This document shows positions 44,397 to 53,400 of a stretch of DNA of 64,000 nucleotides, in pieces. The notes beneath the pieces were generated by a model. It was not told the DNA's origin. It did not search any database and saw nothing but the letters and a program-made list of their open reading frames with translations. The position numbers and the translations under genes were made by a program. Each line of letters begins with the position of its first letter. Position 1 is the first letter of the stretch. The DNA is from Euzebyella saccharophila. GTDB taxonomy: Bacteria; Bacteroidota; Bacteroidia; Flavobacteriales; Flavobacteriaceae. Where the stretch lies: NCBI RefSeq assembly GCF_014855495.1, contig NZ_JACYFJ010000002.1, positions 558,001 to 622,000 on the forward strand, read 5' to 3'.

Positions 44397-45692
44397 ATGA
44401 ACTTTAAAGAACTTGGCCTCGCCCAACCCATTTTAAAAGCCCTTGATGCAGAGGGGTATACAACTCCTACCCCTATCCAAGAACAAGCCATACCCATTTT
44501 GTTAAAGGGAAAGGACTTATTGGGAGTGGCCCAAACGGGAACAGGTAAAACCGCCGCTTTTAGTATTCCTATTATCCAGTTGCTTTTAGAACAAAAAGAA
44601 GCATCTACCTCCTATAAAAAAGTAAAGGCATTGATTGTTACCCCTACAAGGGAATTGGCCCTTCAAATTGGGGAAAGCATTACTGCCTATTCCAGATTTA
44701 CCGGTTTAAGAAACACTGTCATCTTTGGCGGGGTAAAGCAAGGAAAACAGGTAAAAGCATTGGAAAAAGGAGTGGAAATCCTAATCGCTACCCCAGGTAG
44801 ATTATTGGATTTAATGGGACAAGGTTTTGTGTCTTTTAAAGATTTGGAATATGTAGTCTTAGATGAAGCGGACCAAATGTTGGATATGGGCTTCATTCAT
44901 GATATTAAAAAAATAATCGCAGCATTACCCCCAAAACGCCAGTCGCTCTTTTTTTCGGCTACTATGCCAAAGGATATCGTGGAGCTTTCCAAAAAAATGT
45001 TGGGTGATTTTGAAAGGGTAACCATAAAGCCCCAGCAAGCCACTGCCGAGCGCGTGGAACAGGGTGTTTACTACGTAAGCAAAAGAAACAAGACCCGTTT
45101 GTTGATCCATTTATTAAAGGAACGCCCAAAAGATTCTACATTGGTATTCTCCCGAACCAAACACGGAGCCAATAAAATTGTAAAAAAATTGGACCAGGCG
45201 GGAATCAAGGCTGCGGCCATACACGGCAACAAATCGCAAACGGCCAGACAAAAAGCTCTTGGAGCCTTCAAAGAAGGAAAATTGAAAGTGTTGGTGGCAA
45301 CGGATATCGCTGCAAGGGGCATTGATGTGGAAGAATTGGCCTTGGTCATTAATTTTGATTTACCTAATGTACCGGAAACCTACGTGCACCGTATTGGTAG
45401 AACCGGGCGGGCAAGTGCCAGTGGTATCGCCCTTTCTTTCTGTGATAAGGATGAGCGACCCTATTTGAAAGATATAGAAATGTTGATCAAGCAACGTGTA
45501 CCTTTAATGCCTGAGCACCAATTTGTTGATGATGAACCTGAGCAGGAAAAAGCTTCTGAAAAAAAACCCGCCAACAAGACCAATAGCGCAAAAAAAGGTC
45601 AGGGACATCGGCGAAGAAATTCCAATTACAGAGGTAGAAACAAAAATCGAAGAAATAGAAGACAGGGAGGCAATTCTAAAGACAAAAATTAA
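44397..45692 (+). CDS. DEAD-box RNA helicase (RhlE-like)
   Basis: A 431-residue ATP-dependent RNA helicase with all family motifs: Q-motif phenylalanine/GYTTPTPIQEQAIP at the N-terminus, motif I AQTGTGKT near 47, Ia PTRELA near 83, II DEAD near 155, III SAT near 186, V ARGIDVEEL near 307, VI HRIGRTGRA near 331. A basic, low-complexity tail (about 385-431) rich in Arg, Asn and Lys probably binds RNA. Likely roles are ribosome assembly or cold adaptation. It ends 8 bp from the convergent PerM-like gene. Confidence 0.95.
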   Translation: MNFKELGLAQPILKALDAEGYTTPTPIQEQAIPILLKGKDLLGVAQTGTGKTAAFSIPIIQLLLEQKEASTSYKKVKALIVTPTRELALQIGESITAYSRFTGLRNTVIFGGVKQGKQVKALEKGVEILIATPGRLLDLMGQGFVSFKDLEYVVLDEADQMLDMGFIHDIKKIIAALPPKRQSLFFSATMPKDIVELSKKMLGDFERVTIKPQQATAERVEQGVYYVSKRNKTRLLIHLLKERPKDSTLVFSRTKHGANKIVKKLDQAGIKAAAIHGNKSQTARQKALGAFKEGKLKVLVATDIAARGIDVEELALVINFDLPNVPETYVHRIGRTGRASASGIALSFCDKDERPYLKDIEMLIKQRVPLMPEHQFVDDEPEQEKASEKKPANKTNSAKKGQGHRRRNSNYRGRNKNRRNRRQGGNSKDKN

Positions 45693-45700
45693 CCCCTAGA

Positions 45701-46729
45701 CTATAACCGCTGTTCTTGCGCATCGGCTTTGCCATATTCTTTCTTATAAATTTTCACTATAATCAGGAAAAGGCTAATCAACAACGGACCGAATATAAGT
45801 CCTATGAACCCAAATAACGGAACCCCTACAATGACACCAATAAGCGTAATCAAGGGGTGCACATCATCCAATTTCTGTAAAATGTAAAGTCGGATAATAT
45901 TATCCGTTGAGCCCACCACAATCAATCCGTATATGAGAATTCCCCATGCCTGAACATCATTTCCGCTGGCCAGGGTAAGAATAAATACAGGTAGAATTCC
46001 TACCAAAGTTCCTATAAAGGGAATCATGGATCCAACTGCCACTATGGCGAACCAAAAGAAAGGGTTCTCAATGCCAAAAATAAAAAAACCTACAAGAGCC
46101 ACTAGGCCCTGGGCCACAGCTACCAAAGGAATGCCCAAGGCATTGGAACGCACCATTGCCTGTACTTCCTTACCAATTATCCGTAAGTTCATTTTACTAA
46201 TGGGAATATATTCAAACAAAGACTCTTTTAATTCCTTTCTATTGGTCAACATATAGTACAACAAGAAGTACATGATAGCAATAGAAATGAATAGGTTAAA
46301 AGTGCTGCCTGCAAAAGCGGAAACACTTTCCGTTAGCCAAGCAGATGCCCCAGATGGGTCTATCTGTGAACTTACATCGTAATCCACCGTTTTTTCCACT
46401 ACAAAAAGTTGGTCTTTGATAATTTCAATAACACTTTCAGATTTTTCTACGGCCTTGCCCATTTTACTCCCCAACATGGCAATGAGACCACCTACCGGAA
46501 TCAAAATTCCTATAAATGACACCACCATCAATAAACCCGCGGCAATATTAGGGTTCCATCCTTTTTTAATTAGTTTAATCATCCACTTACGAAAAATGAC
46601 ATAGAGCGTTACAGCTCCTAGAACACCTGTTAAATAGGGTACAATTTCCCAAAAAATAAGCCCTCCAATTACTAAAATGAGAAGTAGGACAAATATTTGT
46701 CTTATGATATTTGGGTGGATAGATTTCAT
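45701..46729 (-). CDS. AI-2E family transporter (PerM/TqsA-type)
   Basis: 342 residues from the ATG at 46729 (an in-frame start at 46762 would add 11 residues). There are about eight transmembrane segments, including tandem helices at the N-terminus and a re-entrant-like C-terminal part with VGVPLFGFIGLIFGPLLISL near the end. The family includes TqsA, named for quorum-signal export, and Na+/H+ antiporter relatives; the substrate here is unknown. Confidence 0.88.
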   Translation of the reverse strand: MKSIHPNIIRQIFVLLLILVIGGLIFWEIVPYLTGVLGAVTLYVIFRKWMIKLIKKGWNPNIAAGLLMVVSFIGILIPVGGLIAMLGSKMGKAVEKSESVIEIIKDQLFVVEKTVDYDVSSQIDPSGASAWLTESVSAFAGSTFNLFISIAIMYFLLYYMLTNRKELKESLFEYIPISKMNLRIIGKEVQAMVRSNALGIPLVAVAQGLVALVGFFIFGIENPFFWFAIVAVGSMIPFIGTLVGILPVFILTLASGNDVQAWGILIYGLIVVGSTDNIIRLYILQKLDDVHPLITLIGVIVGVPLFGFIGLIFGPLLISLFLIIVKIYKKEYGKADAQEQRL

Positions 46730-46930
46730 AAAATAGGAAGTATATAAGATTGCTTTTTGCAAGACGAAATGTATACTCTCTTAAGGACAACCGCTATCCT
46801 TTACACACCTTTTTTTGACTGTATCCGAACAATCATTACTTAAAAGTAAAGTGAAGATTTTAACTTTTAATTGAATATTCTTTTGATAGGGAAATTGCTA
46901 AATTGCCGGATATCAAACTACCCATTCAAA

Positions 46931-47764
46931 ATGAAAAAGAATCTGTTACTTTCCAGTCTTTTGTTTTTTACCCTTACCATCACTTTAGGTCAAAGTCCAA
47001 TTGTGATGACCTACAATATAAAATATGACAATAAGGAAGATAAGGTCAACAATTGGAATTTTAGAAAGGAAGCCATGTTGGATTTAATTGTCAATCACCA
47101 ACCTGATGTCATTGGTATGCAAGAGGTTCTTCATAGGCAATTAGAATTTTTGGATAAGGGCTTAGAGAATTATGCCTATGTGGGAGTGGGCAGGGATGAT
47201 GGAAGGGAAAAGGGTGAGTACTCCCCTATCTTTTACAACTCTAGCGAATATGAGGTTTTGGAATCCAACACGTTTTGGTTGTCTAGATCACCCGAAAAGG
47301 TTTCCGTAGGTTGGGATGCTTCTATGGAGAGAATTTGTACCTACGCAAAATTTAAGGAAAAAAAGAGCCAGAAAGAGTTTTGGATGTTCAATACGCATTT
47401 TGACCATAGGGGCGATAAGGCACGGAAAAAATCGGTTCGTTTAATTCTTAAAAAGATGGATGAAATAAACTCTGAAAATCTGCCGGTAGTATTGACCGGA
47501 GACCTTAATCTGCTACCGGAACAAGCGCCCATTCAATATTTGAGCAAGAGAATGAGTGACGGTCTAATAACTTCCAGAAAAAAGAATGAAGGTCCGCATG
47601 GCACTTTTAACGGATTTAACCTGGAGGACCCTATCAGTAATAGAATAGACTATATTTTTACCCGAGGCTTTTCTGTTAACAATTACCAGCACATAGACGA
47701 ACGATTAGATAATGACAAACATATTTCCGATCATCTACCGGTAGTTGCTGATTTGGTAAGGTGA
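46931..47764 (+). CDS. Endonuclease/exonuclease/phosphatase family protein (secreted)
   Basis: 277 residues from the ATG at 46931, which starts a signal peptide (LLLSSLLFFTLTITLGQ). The EEP fold motifs are present: MTYNIKYDN, IGMQEVLHRQ (metal-binding Glu), FNTHFDHRG (His/Asp), LTGDLNLLP (GDxN), RIDYIFTRG and SDHLPVVADL (catalytic Asp-His). Such exported enzymes may be nucleases or phosphodiesterases; sphingomyelinase-type relatives exist. Its stop abuts the stop of the convergent M23 gene with no bases between. Confidence 0.9.
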   Translation: MKKNLLLSSLLFFTLTITLGQSPIVMTYNIKYDNKEDKVNNWNFRKEAMLDLIVNHQPDVIGMQEVLHRQLEFLDKGLENYAYVGVGRDDGREKGEYSPIFYNSSEYEVLESNTFWLSRSPEKVSVGWDASMERICTYAKFKEKKSQKEFWMFNTHFDHRGDKARKKSVRLILKKMDEINSENLPVVLTGDLNLLPEQAPIQYLSKRMSDGLITSRKKNEGPHGTFNGFNLEDPISNRIDYIFTRGFSVNNYQHIDERLDNDKHISDHLPVVADLVR

Positions 47765-48898
47765 TTATTTAGAAATTGACTGGCCTATAGACAGCAGGCT
47801 TTGGTCCACAAAAGCCCTTTGTTTCTTGAACTTAATATGTACCCAATTTCCAGACAAACCCAATACTTGGAGGGAGTCCTGTAATGCTACCTCACCAATT
47901 TTTTTATATGCTGTATGGGGTCCTTGCCTTAAATTGGCTCTGGATGCTGAAATTATGGCCCATTTTTCATTCGGACTACTCTTCAGTTCCGTACTATCCG
48001 GCCGTTCTCTCATTTTAACGAATGGCAAAGGGTCAATTGCTCCTCTGTAACCTTCATAGATTCCAAAGTGTAAATGGGGAGCAGTGGTTCTAGCATTTCC
48101 TGTATTCCCAACTAAACCTAGGGTATCTCCAAGTTTTAAACGCTCACCTGTCTTTACTAGAATACTATCCAAGTGGGCATAGTAAAGTGAAAGACCCAAA
48201 ACCCCCGTTCGTTGCCAAACTTGTTTTCCTCCTAGACCTTTATTCGCTACAGAACTTACCCTCCCCGACGTCACGGCTAAAACTGGAGTTCCGCGTTCCG
48301 CAAAAACATCAATTCCCTCGTGAGACCTTCTTCCTCCATCCCGAGTAGCGCCCCAAAAACTTAAAATTGCTTTATTGCTCTTTCCAAGTACTGGAAAAGC
48401 AAAAGATGGCTCCGTATATAGTTCCAACTGAAATGATGTAGTTCCATAAATTTCTGGCTGTACAACCAGTTTATAAATGCCATTTTTTTCTACTTCATAG
48501 GACAAAGACCGCTCTCCCTTATCATTGGCAAGGATGGCATTAGAACTTTCATCTTCTTCAAAAAGGTTAATAAAGAATTTTTTATCCAGGGTATCTGTTA
48601 GAATTTTAATTTTCAAAATTTCCCCTCTTTGCAACTCCAGATTATAGCTACGTGCAACGGTACTTTTTGTATAAAAATATCCGGTCTCCACATACGGTAA
48701 AGGTACTTCTAAACTATCTAGAAGACTGAGTTCAAAATCATTTTTCCAACTTGTAAATAAAAGGCTGTCCCTTTGAAAATTCCTTTCATATAATTCGCGT
48801 GCCGTTGGTTGTGTGATTATATCGGTAACCTTTCTAACTTGATTACACCCCGGTACCAAACAACAGAAAATAATTACTAATATTGACTTTGACCCCAT
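47765..48898 (-). CDS. M23 family metallopeptidase lipoprotein
   Basis: 377 residues from the ATG at 48898, which begins a lipoprotein signal (ILVIIFCCLVPGC). An upstream in-frame ATG at 48949 is unlikely because a terminator lies between. The peptidase domain (about 190-300) has the zinc ligands in HEGIDVFAERGTPV and HLHFG. An SH3-like domain is C-terminal (about 315-370, ANLRQGPHTAYKKIGEV). It probably cleaves peptidoglycan cross-bridges or regulates a partner in the envelope. Confidence 0.92.
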   Translation of the reverse strand: MGSKSILVIIFCCLVPGCNQVRKVTDIITQPTARELYERNFQRDSLLFTSWKNDFELSLLDSLEVPLPYVETGYFYTKSTVARSYNLELQRGEILKIKILTDTLDKKFFINLFEEDESSNAILANDKGERSLSYEVEKNGIYKLVVQPEIYGTTSFQLELYTEPSFAFPVLGKSNKAILSFWGATRDGGRRSHEGIDVFAERGTPVLAVTSGRVSSVANKGLGGKQVWQRTGVLGLSLYYAHLDSILVKTGERLKLGDTLGLVGNTGNARTTAPHLHFGIYEGYRGAIDPLPFVKMRERPDSTELKSSPNEKWAIISASRANLRQGPHTAYKKIGEVALQDSLQVLGLSGNWVHIKFKKQRAFVDQSLLSIGQSISK

Positions 48899-48916
48899 AC
48901 AATCGAAAGAAAAAAA

Positions 48917-48948
48917 TGAAAAAGCCAAGTGTAGACGTGGCTTTTTCA
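48917..48948 (-). terminator. Terminator of the alpha/beta hydrolase gene
   Basis: TGAAAAAGCCA/TGGCTTTTTCA, a perfect 11-bp stem, lies just after the hydrolase stop and before the M23 start. Confidence 0.82.
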
Positions 48949-48960
48949 AACTATCTGTTT

Positions 48961-49791
48961 TTACTTGCTTATAAAGTCTATAAGTAGCTCGTTTAACTCT
49001 TCGGCATGAGTAATATTAAGACCGTGTGGTGCACCTTTTATAATCTTATAAGTATTATCCTTTATACCTTTTGCCGCCTGTTCTGCAGAAGTAGCAATGG
49101 GTACCGTTTCATCGGCATCACCATGAACTATTAGTGTAGGTACAGTGACATTCTTTAGCTCAGACCGAAAATCTGTCTGCATCCAAGCAAGGGCCGCCTG
49201 AATGGTAGCTCTTGGAGAAGCGTGACTGGCAATAATAAAATCATAGTCCAACTGTGCTTGGCTAACTTTATCCTTATTACTCTCATAGTTATAGAATCCT
49301 TTATGGAAGTCCTTTAAAAATCCTACCCTATCTTTTTGCAGGGCATTTTTAATATCGTCCAAGGCCGATTCCGGCACCCCGTCCGGATTATCATCCTTCT
49401 TCTTGACCAAAGGAATAATCGAACTTACCAAGGCTGCTTTAGATATTTTGTTAGGTCCATAATCGGTTAAATATCTAACTACCTCACCACCGCCCATGGA
49501 AAACCCGACAATAATGGCATCTTCAAGCTTGAGACCTTCAATTAAGGTATGTAAGTCGCTAGCCAAGGAAGAATAGTCGTATCCATCCCATGAAACCGAG
49601 GAAATGCCGAAGCCTCTACGATCATAAGTGATACACCTATATCCAGATTCAACTATTTTCCAGACCTGTTGTTCCCAAGATTTGTTGCTTAAGGGCCAAC
49701 CATGAATTAAAATTACCGGTTGCCCTTCGCCGTGATCCTCATAAAATATATCTACGGATTCCTTTCCTGTTGTATTTGTTATAAATGGCAT
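48961..49791 (-). CDS. Alpha/beta hydrolase (non-heme chloroperoxidase/esterase type)
   Basis: 276 residues. The fold motifs are VILIHGWPLSNKSWEQQ (oxyanion hole), nucleophile serine in VGFSMGGGEVVRYL, catalytic aspartate in LIVHGDADETVPI and histidine in GAPHGLNITH, so it is a complete serine hydrolase. The sequence pattern is that of the cofactor-free haloperoxidase/aryl esterase group. No signal peptide. The substrate is unknown. Confidence 0.9.
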   Translation of the reverse strand: MPFITNTTGKESVDIFYEDHGEGQPVILIHGWPLSNKSWEQQVWKIVESGYRCITYDRRGFGISSVSWDGYDYSSLASDLHTLIEGLKLEDAIIVGFSMGGGEVVRYLTDYGPNKISKAALVSSIIPLVKKKDDNPDGVPESALDDIKNALQKDRVGFLKDFHKGFYNYESNKDKVSQAQLDYDFIIASHASPRATIQAALAWMQTDFRSELKNVTVPTLIVHGDADETVPIATSAEQAAKGIKDNTYKIIKGAPHGLNITHAEELNELLIDFISK

Positions 49792-49862
49792 ATAAATTTA
49801 TTTTTAGTTCAGCGAAATGTAGGACCATTTCTAACTTATCATTGATGCAAACCATAAACTTG

Positions 49863-49893
49863 TTGCTTTGAACAAAGATTTAAGTTAGCTTTA
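49863..49893 (+). promoter_or_regulatory. Probable promoter of the TfoX-like gene
   Basis: TTG at 49863-49865, 20-bp spacer, TAGCTTTA at 49886-49893 (one mismatch to TAnnTTTG). It ends 5 bp before the ATG, so the mRNA would have almost no leader. Confidence 0.5.
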
Positions 49894-49898
49894 AGTAT

Positions 49899-50258
49899 AT
49901 GGCGTACGATAATTATATGGCCGATAGGCTACGGAATTTATTAAGGGAAAAATCCATCTATTTTGAAGAAAAGAAAATGATGGGCGGACTTTGTTTTATG
50001 GTCGATGAGAAAATGTGCTTCGGTCTCATGAGCGATAAATATGCTGATACGTCCCTATTGATGTGCCGCGTAGGACCCGAAAATTATGAGAGTGCCCTAC
50101 AAAAGCCACATTGTTCTAAAATGAACTTTACCGGACGTGCGATGAAAGGCTTTGTTTTTGTTTCTGCCGAAGGATTGGATACCGAAAAAGATTTGGAAGA
50201 GTGGGTTCAGCCTTGTTTGGATTATAATCCTCTCGCCAAGAAAAGTAAAATGAGATAA
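49899..50258 (+). CDS. TfoX/Sxy N-terminal domain protein
   Basis: 119 residues: N-terminal helix ADRLRNLLREK, then the family core KKMMGGLCFMVDEKMCFGLM, LLMCRVGP, and the late MNFTGRAMKGFVFV strand. Only the N-terminal TfoX domain is present, with no C-terminal helical-hairpin domain, as in many non-competence relatives. A role in competence is not implied. It is convergent with the alcohol dehydrogenase gene. Confidence 0.88.
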   Translation: MAYDNYMADRLRNLLREKSIYFEEKKMMGGLCFMVDEKMCFGLMSDKYADTSLLMCRVGPENYESALQKPHCSKMNFTGRAMKGFVFVSAEGLDTEKDLEEWVQPCLDYNPLAKKSKMR

Positions 50259-50263
50259 GAAAA

Positions 50264-50285
50264 AACCCTTCCGTTAAGAAGGGTT
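50264..50285. terminator. Bidirectional terminator
   Basis: AACCCTTC/GAAGGGTT with a 6-nt loop between the convergent TfoX-like and alcohol dehydrogenase genes, with A- and T-rich flanks. Confidence 0.8.
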
Positions 50286-50296
50286 CTTTATAGATA

Positions 50297-51352
50297 TCAG
50301 CTATCTTTTAATGATTGCATATCAATTACAAATCGGTATTTCACATCTGACTTCACCAATCTATCATAGGCTTCATTAATATTCTGGATATTAATCATTT
50401 CAATCTCAGAGACTACATCGTTCTCCCCGCAAAAATCGAGCATTTCTTGGGTCTCTTTAATACCACCGATCATAGAACCCGCAATTCTCTTTCTTCCCAT
50501 AATAATTCCGCCACCATGCAATGACTCAAGAGGTTCTACAGCTCCAACAAGCACCATCGTCGCATCTCTTTTTAAAAGGGATACATAGGGGTTCATATCA
50601 TGTCCCACCGGAATAGTGTTCAATAAGAAATCAAAGGAACCGGCGTGTTCTTTCATTTGTTGCTCATCTTTAGAAATTAAAACCTCATCTGCCCCCAGTT
50701 TTTTTGCGTCCTCACTTTTATTGGGAGAGGTGGTTATCATTACGGTATGTGCTCCCATGGCATGGGCAAATTTGATACCCATGTGGCCCAATCCTCCCAG
50801 ACCGATCACGCCAACCTTATCTCCTTTTTTAACATTCCAGTGAGACAAAGGAGACCAAGTAGTAATTCCGGCGCAAAGCAAAGGTGCAGCTGCCTTGGGA
50901 TCCAGATTTGGAGGTATATGAAGTACAAAATTTTGGTCTACCACTATTTTTTCGGAATAGCCACCAAAAGTATGTCCGTCCAGATGCTTGTCCGGTCCAT
51001 TATAAGTCATCACAGCACCATTTTCGCAATACTGTTCTAAATCATCCTCGCAAGCACTGCATGTCTGGCAAGAGTCGACCATACAACCAACCCCAACCAA
51101 ATCATTTGCTTTAAAATTTTCTACGTTTTCACCTACTGACACTACTTTTCCAATAATTTCATGTCCAGGCACTACCGGATATTTAGAGTTCTTCCAGTCA
51201 TTTCGAACTTGATGCAAATCGCTATGGCAAACGCCACAATACAATATCTCAATTTCAACGTCTTCTGCAGTAGGTTTTCTTCTATTAATTTCGAATGGTT
51301 CTAAATCTGCTTCTTTTGATGAGGCAGCATATGCTTTAGTTTCTTTTGACAT
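50297..51352 (-). CDS. Zinc-dependent NAD(P)+ alcohol dehydrogenase (CAD/YahK type)
   Basis: 351 residues. Catalytic zinc site C42 (LYCGVCHSD) with the GHEIIGKV histidine; structural zinc cysteines in GCMVDSCQTCSACEDDLEQYC; nucleotide-binding GLGGLGHMGIKFA. The layout is that of cinnamyl-alcohol-type medium-chain dehydrogenases, which reduce aldehydes with NADPH. It may detoxify aldehydes. It lies downstream of dps with a hairpin between. Confidence 0.92.
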   Translation of the reverse strand: MSKETKAYAASSKEADLEPFEINRRKPTAEDVEIEILYCGVCHSDLHQVRNDWKNSKYPVVPGHEIIGKVVSVGENVENFKANDLVGVGCMVDSCQTCSACEDDLEQYCENGAVMTYNGPDKHLDGHTFGGYSEKIVVDQNFVLHIPPNLDPKAAAPLLCAGITTWSPLSHWNVKKGDKVGVIGLGGLGHMGIKFAHAMGAHTVMITTSPNKSEDAKKLGADEVLISKDEQQMKEHAGSFDFLLNTIPVGHDMNPYVSLLKRDATMVLVGAVEPLESLHGGGIIMGRKRIAGSMIGGIKETQEMLDFCGENDVVSEIEMINIQNINEAYDRLVKSDVKYRFVIDMQSLKDS

Positions 51353-51425
51353 ACATTTAATTTTAGCTCAATCTAGCTTATTAAAAAATTCACTATTTGT
51401 TCAATACAGTTAATTATTGAACACA

Positions 51426-51449
51426 AAGCCCCACCAGATGGCGGGGCTT
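51426..51449 (-). terminator. Probable dps terminator
   Basis: AAGCCCC pairs with GGGGCTT, with a GC-rich loop that can extend the stem. Only a short T-rich run follows on the minus strand, so it may be leaky. Confidence 0.65.
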
Positions 51450-51474
51450 GAGCAAATCTTTAAACTTTAGTGCA

Positions 51475-51954
51475 TTAAATTTCCTCGGCCAACCATGCTT
51501 TCATCATCCAAACCGTTTTCTCCTGTTCTGTGATAAAATCGCTCATCATGGCATTGGTACCTTCATCCCCGGATTTATCCGTAGCATCTAAAATACGACG
51601 TTCAATGACCAATAATTCCTTTAGGGAATCCACTATCAATCTAATGGAGTCCTCATCATTGGAGACATTCTTTCCCACAGGAACCTTTGATGTTTTTATA
51701 TAGTCTTCAAAGGTATGTAGTGGTACGCCTCCCAAAGTTAAAATACGCTCGGCAATCATGTCTACCTTTTCATTGGCGTCATCATAAAGCTCCTCGAATT
51801 TTGGGTGAAGCTCAAAAAAACGCTTCCCTTTAACATTCCAATGGATTCCTCTTAAATTCTGATAATACCTTTGAAAATTGGCCAAAAGCTCATTCAAATC
51901 CTCGCTTACTGTTTTAGAATCTTTTTCACTTAATCCTATGCTATTCAATTTCAT
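51475..51954 (-). CDS. dps: Dps family ferritin-like protein
   Basis: 159 residues. The inter-subunit ferroxidase ligands are all present: H38, H50, D65 and E69, with the standard spacing of Dps proteins (HWNVKG, LHPKFEELYDDANEKVDMIAERI). As a dodecamer it should oxidise and store iron with peroxide and protect DNA. The N-terminus is short and not strongly basic, so DNA binding is uncertain. It is divergent from oxyR, 107 bp apart, as expected for OxyR control. Confidence 0.95.
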   Translation of the reverse strand: MKLNSIGLSEKDSKTVSEDLNELLANFQRYYQNLRGIHWNVKGKRFFELHPKFEELYDDANEKVDMIAERILTLGGVPLHTFEDYIKTSKVPVGKNVSNDEDSIRLIVDSLKELLVIERRILDATDKSGDEGTNAMMSDFITEQEKTVWMMKAWLAEEI

Positions 51955-52061
51955 TTCGTTTCTATATTTTTGATTACACCATAAAATTATAAAATATCAG
52001 AGGCTTAAATAATAAGTTTTATTGATAGTTTTTATAACTTTATCGCTTTAATTTATTTACA

Positions 52062-53000
52062 ATGACAATAACGCAATTGCAATATGTTTTGGCGGTCGCA
52101 GAACATAAAAATTTTACCTTGGCTGCACAAAAGAGCTTTGTTACCCAACCTACTCTGAGTATGCAGGTCCAAAAATTGGAGGATGAACTTGATATACTCA
52201 TTTTTGACCGAAGCAAAAAACCGATTACCATTACTGAGGTGGGAAAAAAAATTGTTAACCAAGCCAAGAATATTGTCAACGAGGCCAACCGTATTCAGGA
52301 CATTGTAGACCAAGAAAAAGGATTTATTGGCGGGGATTATACGCTGGGTATTATACCCACTGTAATGCCCACCCTACTGCCCATGTTTCTTAAGACCTTT
52401 ATAAAAAGGTATCCAAAGGTCAACCTTATTATTAAGGAACAAAGCACGGAAAATCTCATTAAAAATCTTCAAGACGGTCATTTGGATGCAGGAATAGCAG
52501 CCACGCCTTTGGAAATTGAATACCTAAAGGAGCGCCCCTTGTACTATGAACCTTTTGTGGGCTATGTTCCTCCCGGTCATAGGCTTTATCAGCAACCAAA
52601 ACTTAAACCCGAAGATTTGGATATACAAGATGTTCTTCTATTGCAAGACGGTCATTGTTTTAGGGATGGAGTAATCAATCTTTGCAAGGCACCTAGAAAT
52701 TTTCAGGAAGAACATTTTAGGTTACAGAGTGGAAGTTTTGAAACCTTGGTCAATTTAGCTGATGAGGATTTGGGAATGACCTTACTTCCCTACCTTAATA
52801 CTTTGGAATTGGACGAGCAGAAAAAAGAAAAATTGAAATACTTTGAAGCCCCTTCTCCTGCTAGGGAAGTGAGTCTTATCTACCACAAAAGCGAATTAAA
52901 AATTCAAATTACAGAAGCATTACGAGACGTAATTTTAGGCATTGTGAGAGGCGCCATTGCCTTTCAAGACGTAAAAATAGTAAGCCCTTTAAATAAATAG
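52062..53000 (+). CDS. oxyR: Hydrogen peroxide sensor regulator OxyR
   Basis: A 312-residue LysR-type regulator: winged helix-turn-helix at the N-terminus (FTLAAQKSFVTQPTLSMQVQKLEDELD, residues 19-45), then the regulatory domain. The redox cysteines are C199 (DGHCFRDG) and C208 (VINLC), at exactly the E. coli OxyR positions, so it should form the peroxide-induced disulfide. It is divergent from dps, a classical target. A strong terminator follows. Confidence 0.95.
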   Translation: MTITQLQYVLAVAEHKNFTLAAQKSFVTQPTLSMQVQKLEDELDILIFDRSKKPITITEVGKKIVNQAKNIVNEANRIQDIVDQEKGFIGGDYTLGIIPTVMPTLLPMFLKTFIKRYPKVNLIIKEQSTENLIKNLQDGHLDAGIAATPLEIEYLKERPLYYEPFVGYVPPGHRLYQQPKLKPEDLDIQDVLLLQDGHCFRDGVINLCKAPRNFQEEHFRLQSGSFETLVNLADEDLGMTLLPYLNTLELDEQKKEKLKYFEAPSPAREVSLIYHKSELKIQITEALRDVILGIVRGAIAFQDVKIVSPLNK

Positions 53001-53020
53001 ACTTGAAATATACAAAAGCA

Positions 53021-53048
53021 AACCGCCCTCCAGATTTGGAGGGCGGTT
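53021..53048. terminator. Bidirectional terminator
   Basis: AACCGCCCTCCA pairs perfectly with TGGAGGGCGGTT over a 4-nt loop between convergent oxyR and the small gene. The flanks are not T-rich on the plus side beyond TTAGTTTTA. Confidence 0.88.
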
Positions 53049-53052
53049 AGTT

Positions 53053-53250
53053 TTATGCTTTTAGATAAATTAAACTTTGTTGTAATTCTGGCTTATCAGT
53101 TAAGTATTGCTGTAACCATAATTTAAGCTCTTCCACTTCTTCTGGCAACAATCTCTCTACTGCCTTTTTAAGCTCTTTCAAAAATAACCTAGAATCGAAA
53201 CTAACTTTTTTCAATACAGTTTTAGTGTACTCAAGCATACCTTTTGCCAT
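53053..53250 (-). CDS. Small conserved helical protein (flavobacterial, function unknown)
   Basis: 65 residues beginning MAKGMLEYTKTVLKKVSFD, then amphipathic helices (LFLKELKKAVERLLPEEVEELKLWL) and the tail ELQQSLIYLKA. I recall near-identical small proteins in many flavobacteria, but no function is known. No hydrophobic segment, so it is cytosolic. Strong conservation for such a short protein points to a regulatory or ribosome-related role, which is speculation. Confidence 0.82.
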   Translation of the reverse strand: MAKGMLEYTKTVLKKVSFDSRLFLKELKKAVERLLPEEVEELKLWLQQYLTDKPELQQSLIYLKA

Positions 53251-53373
53251 TGACTTTTTATTTAGTTAATTGTTCTTTGGGGACTTTTTTAGTCAACCTA
53301 AAGTTAAACATTAAACGTCCTTTTTTAGTGTAATTCCGCTGTTAAATCTTAGCTAATTTCTTGTTAAATACCC

Positions 53374-53381
53374 TATTTTTG
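53374..53381 (+). promoter_or_regulatory. -7 box of the carboxypeptidase gene
   Basis: TATTTTTG matches TAnnTTTG and lies 20 bp before the ATG at 53401. No clear TTG at the -33 position. Confidence 0.5.
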
Positions 53382-53400
53382 GTACACCAAGCAAATTCAT

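Noticed and set aside
48899-48949. Longer N-terminus for the M23 lipoprotein
   Set aside because: The extra codons cover the terminator of the hydrolase gene and would displace the lipoprotein signal.
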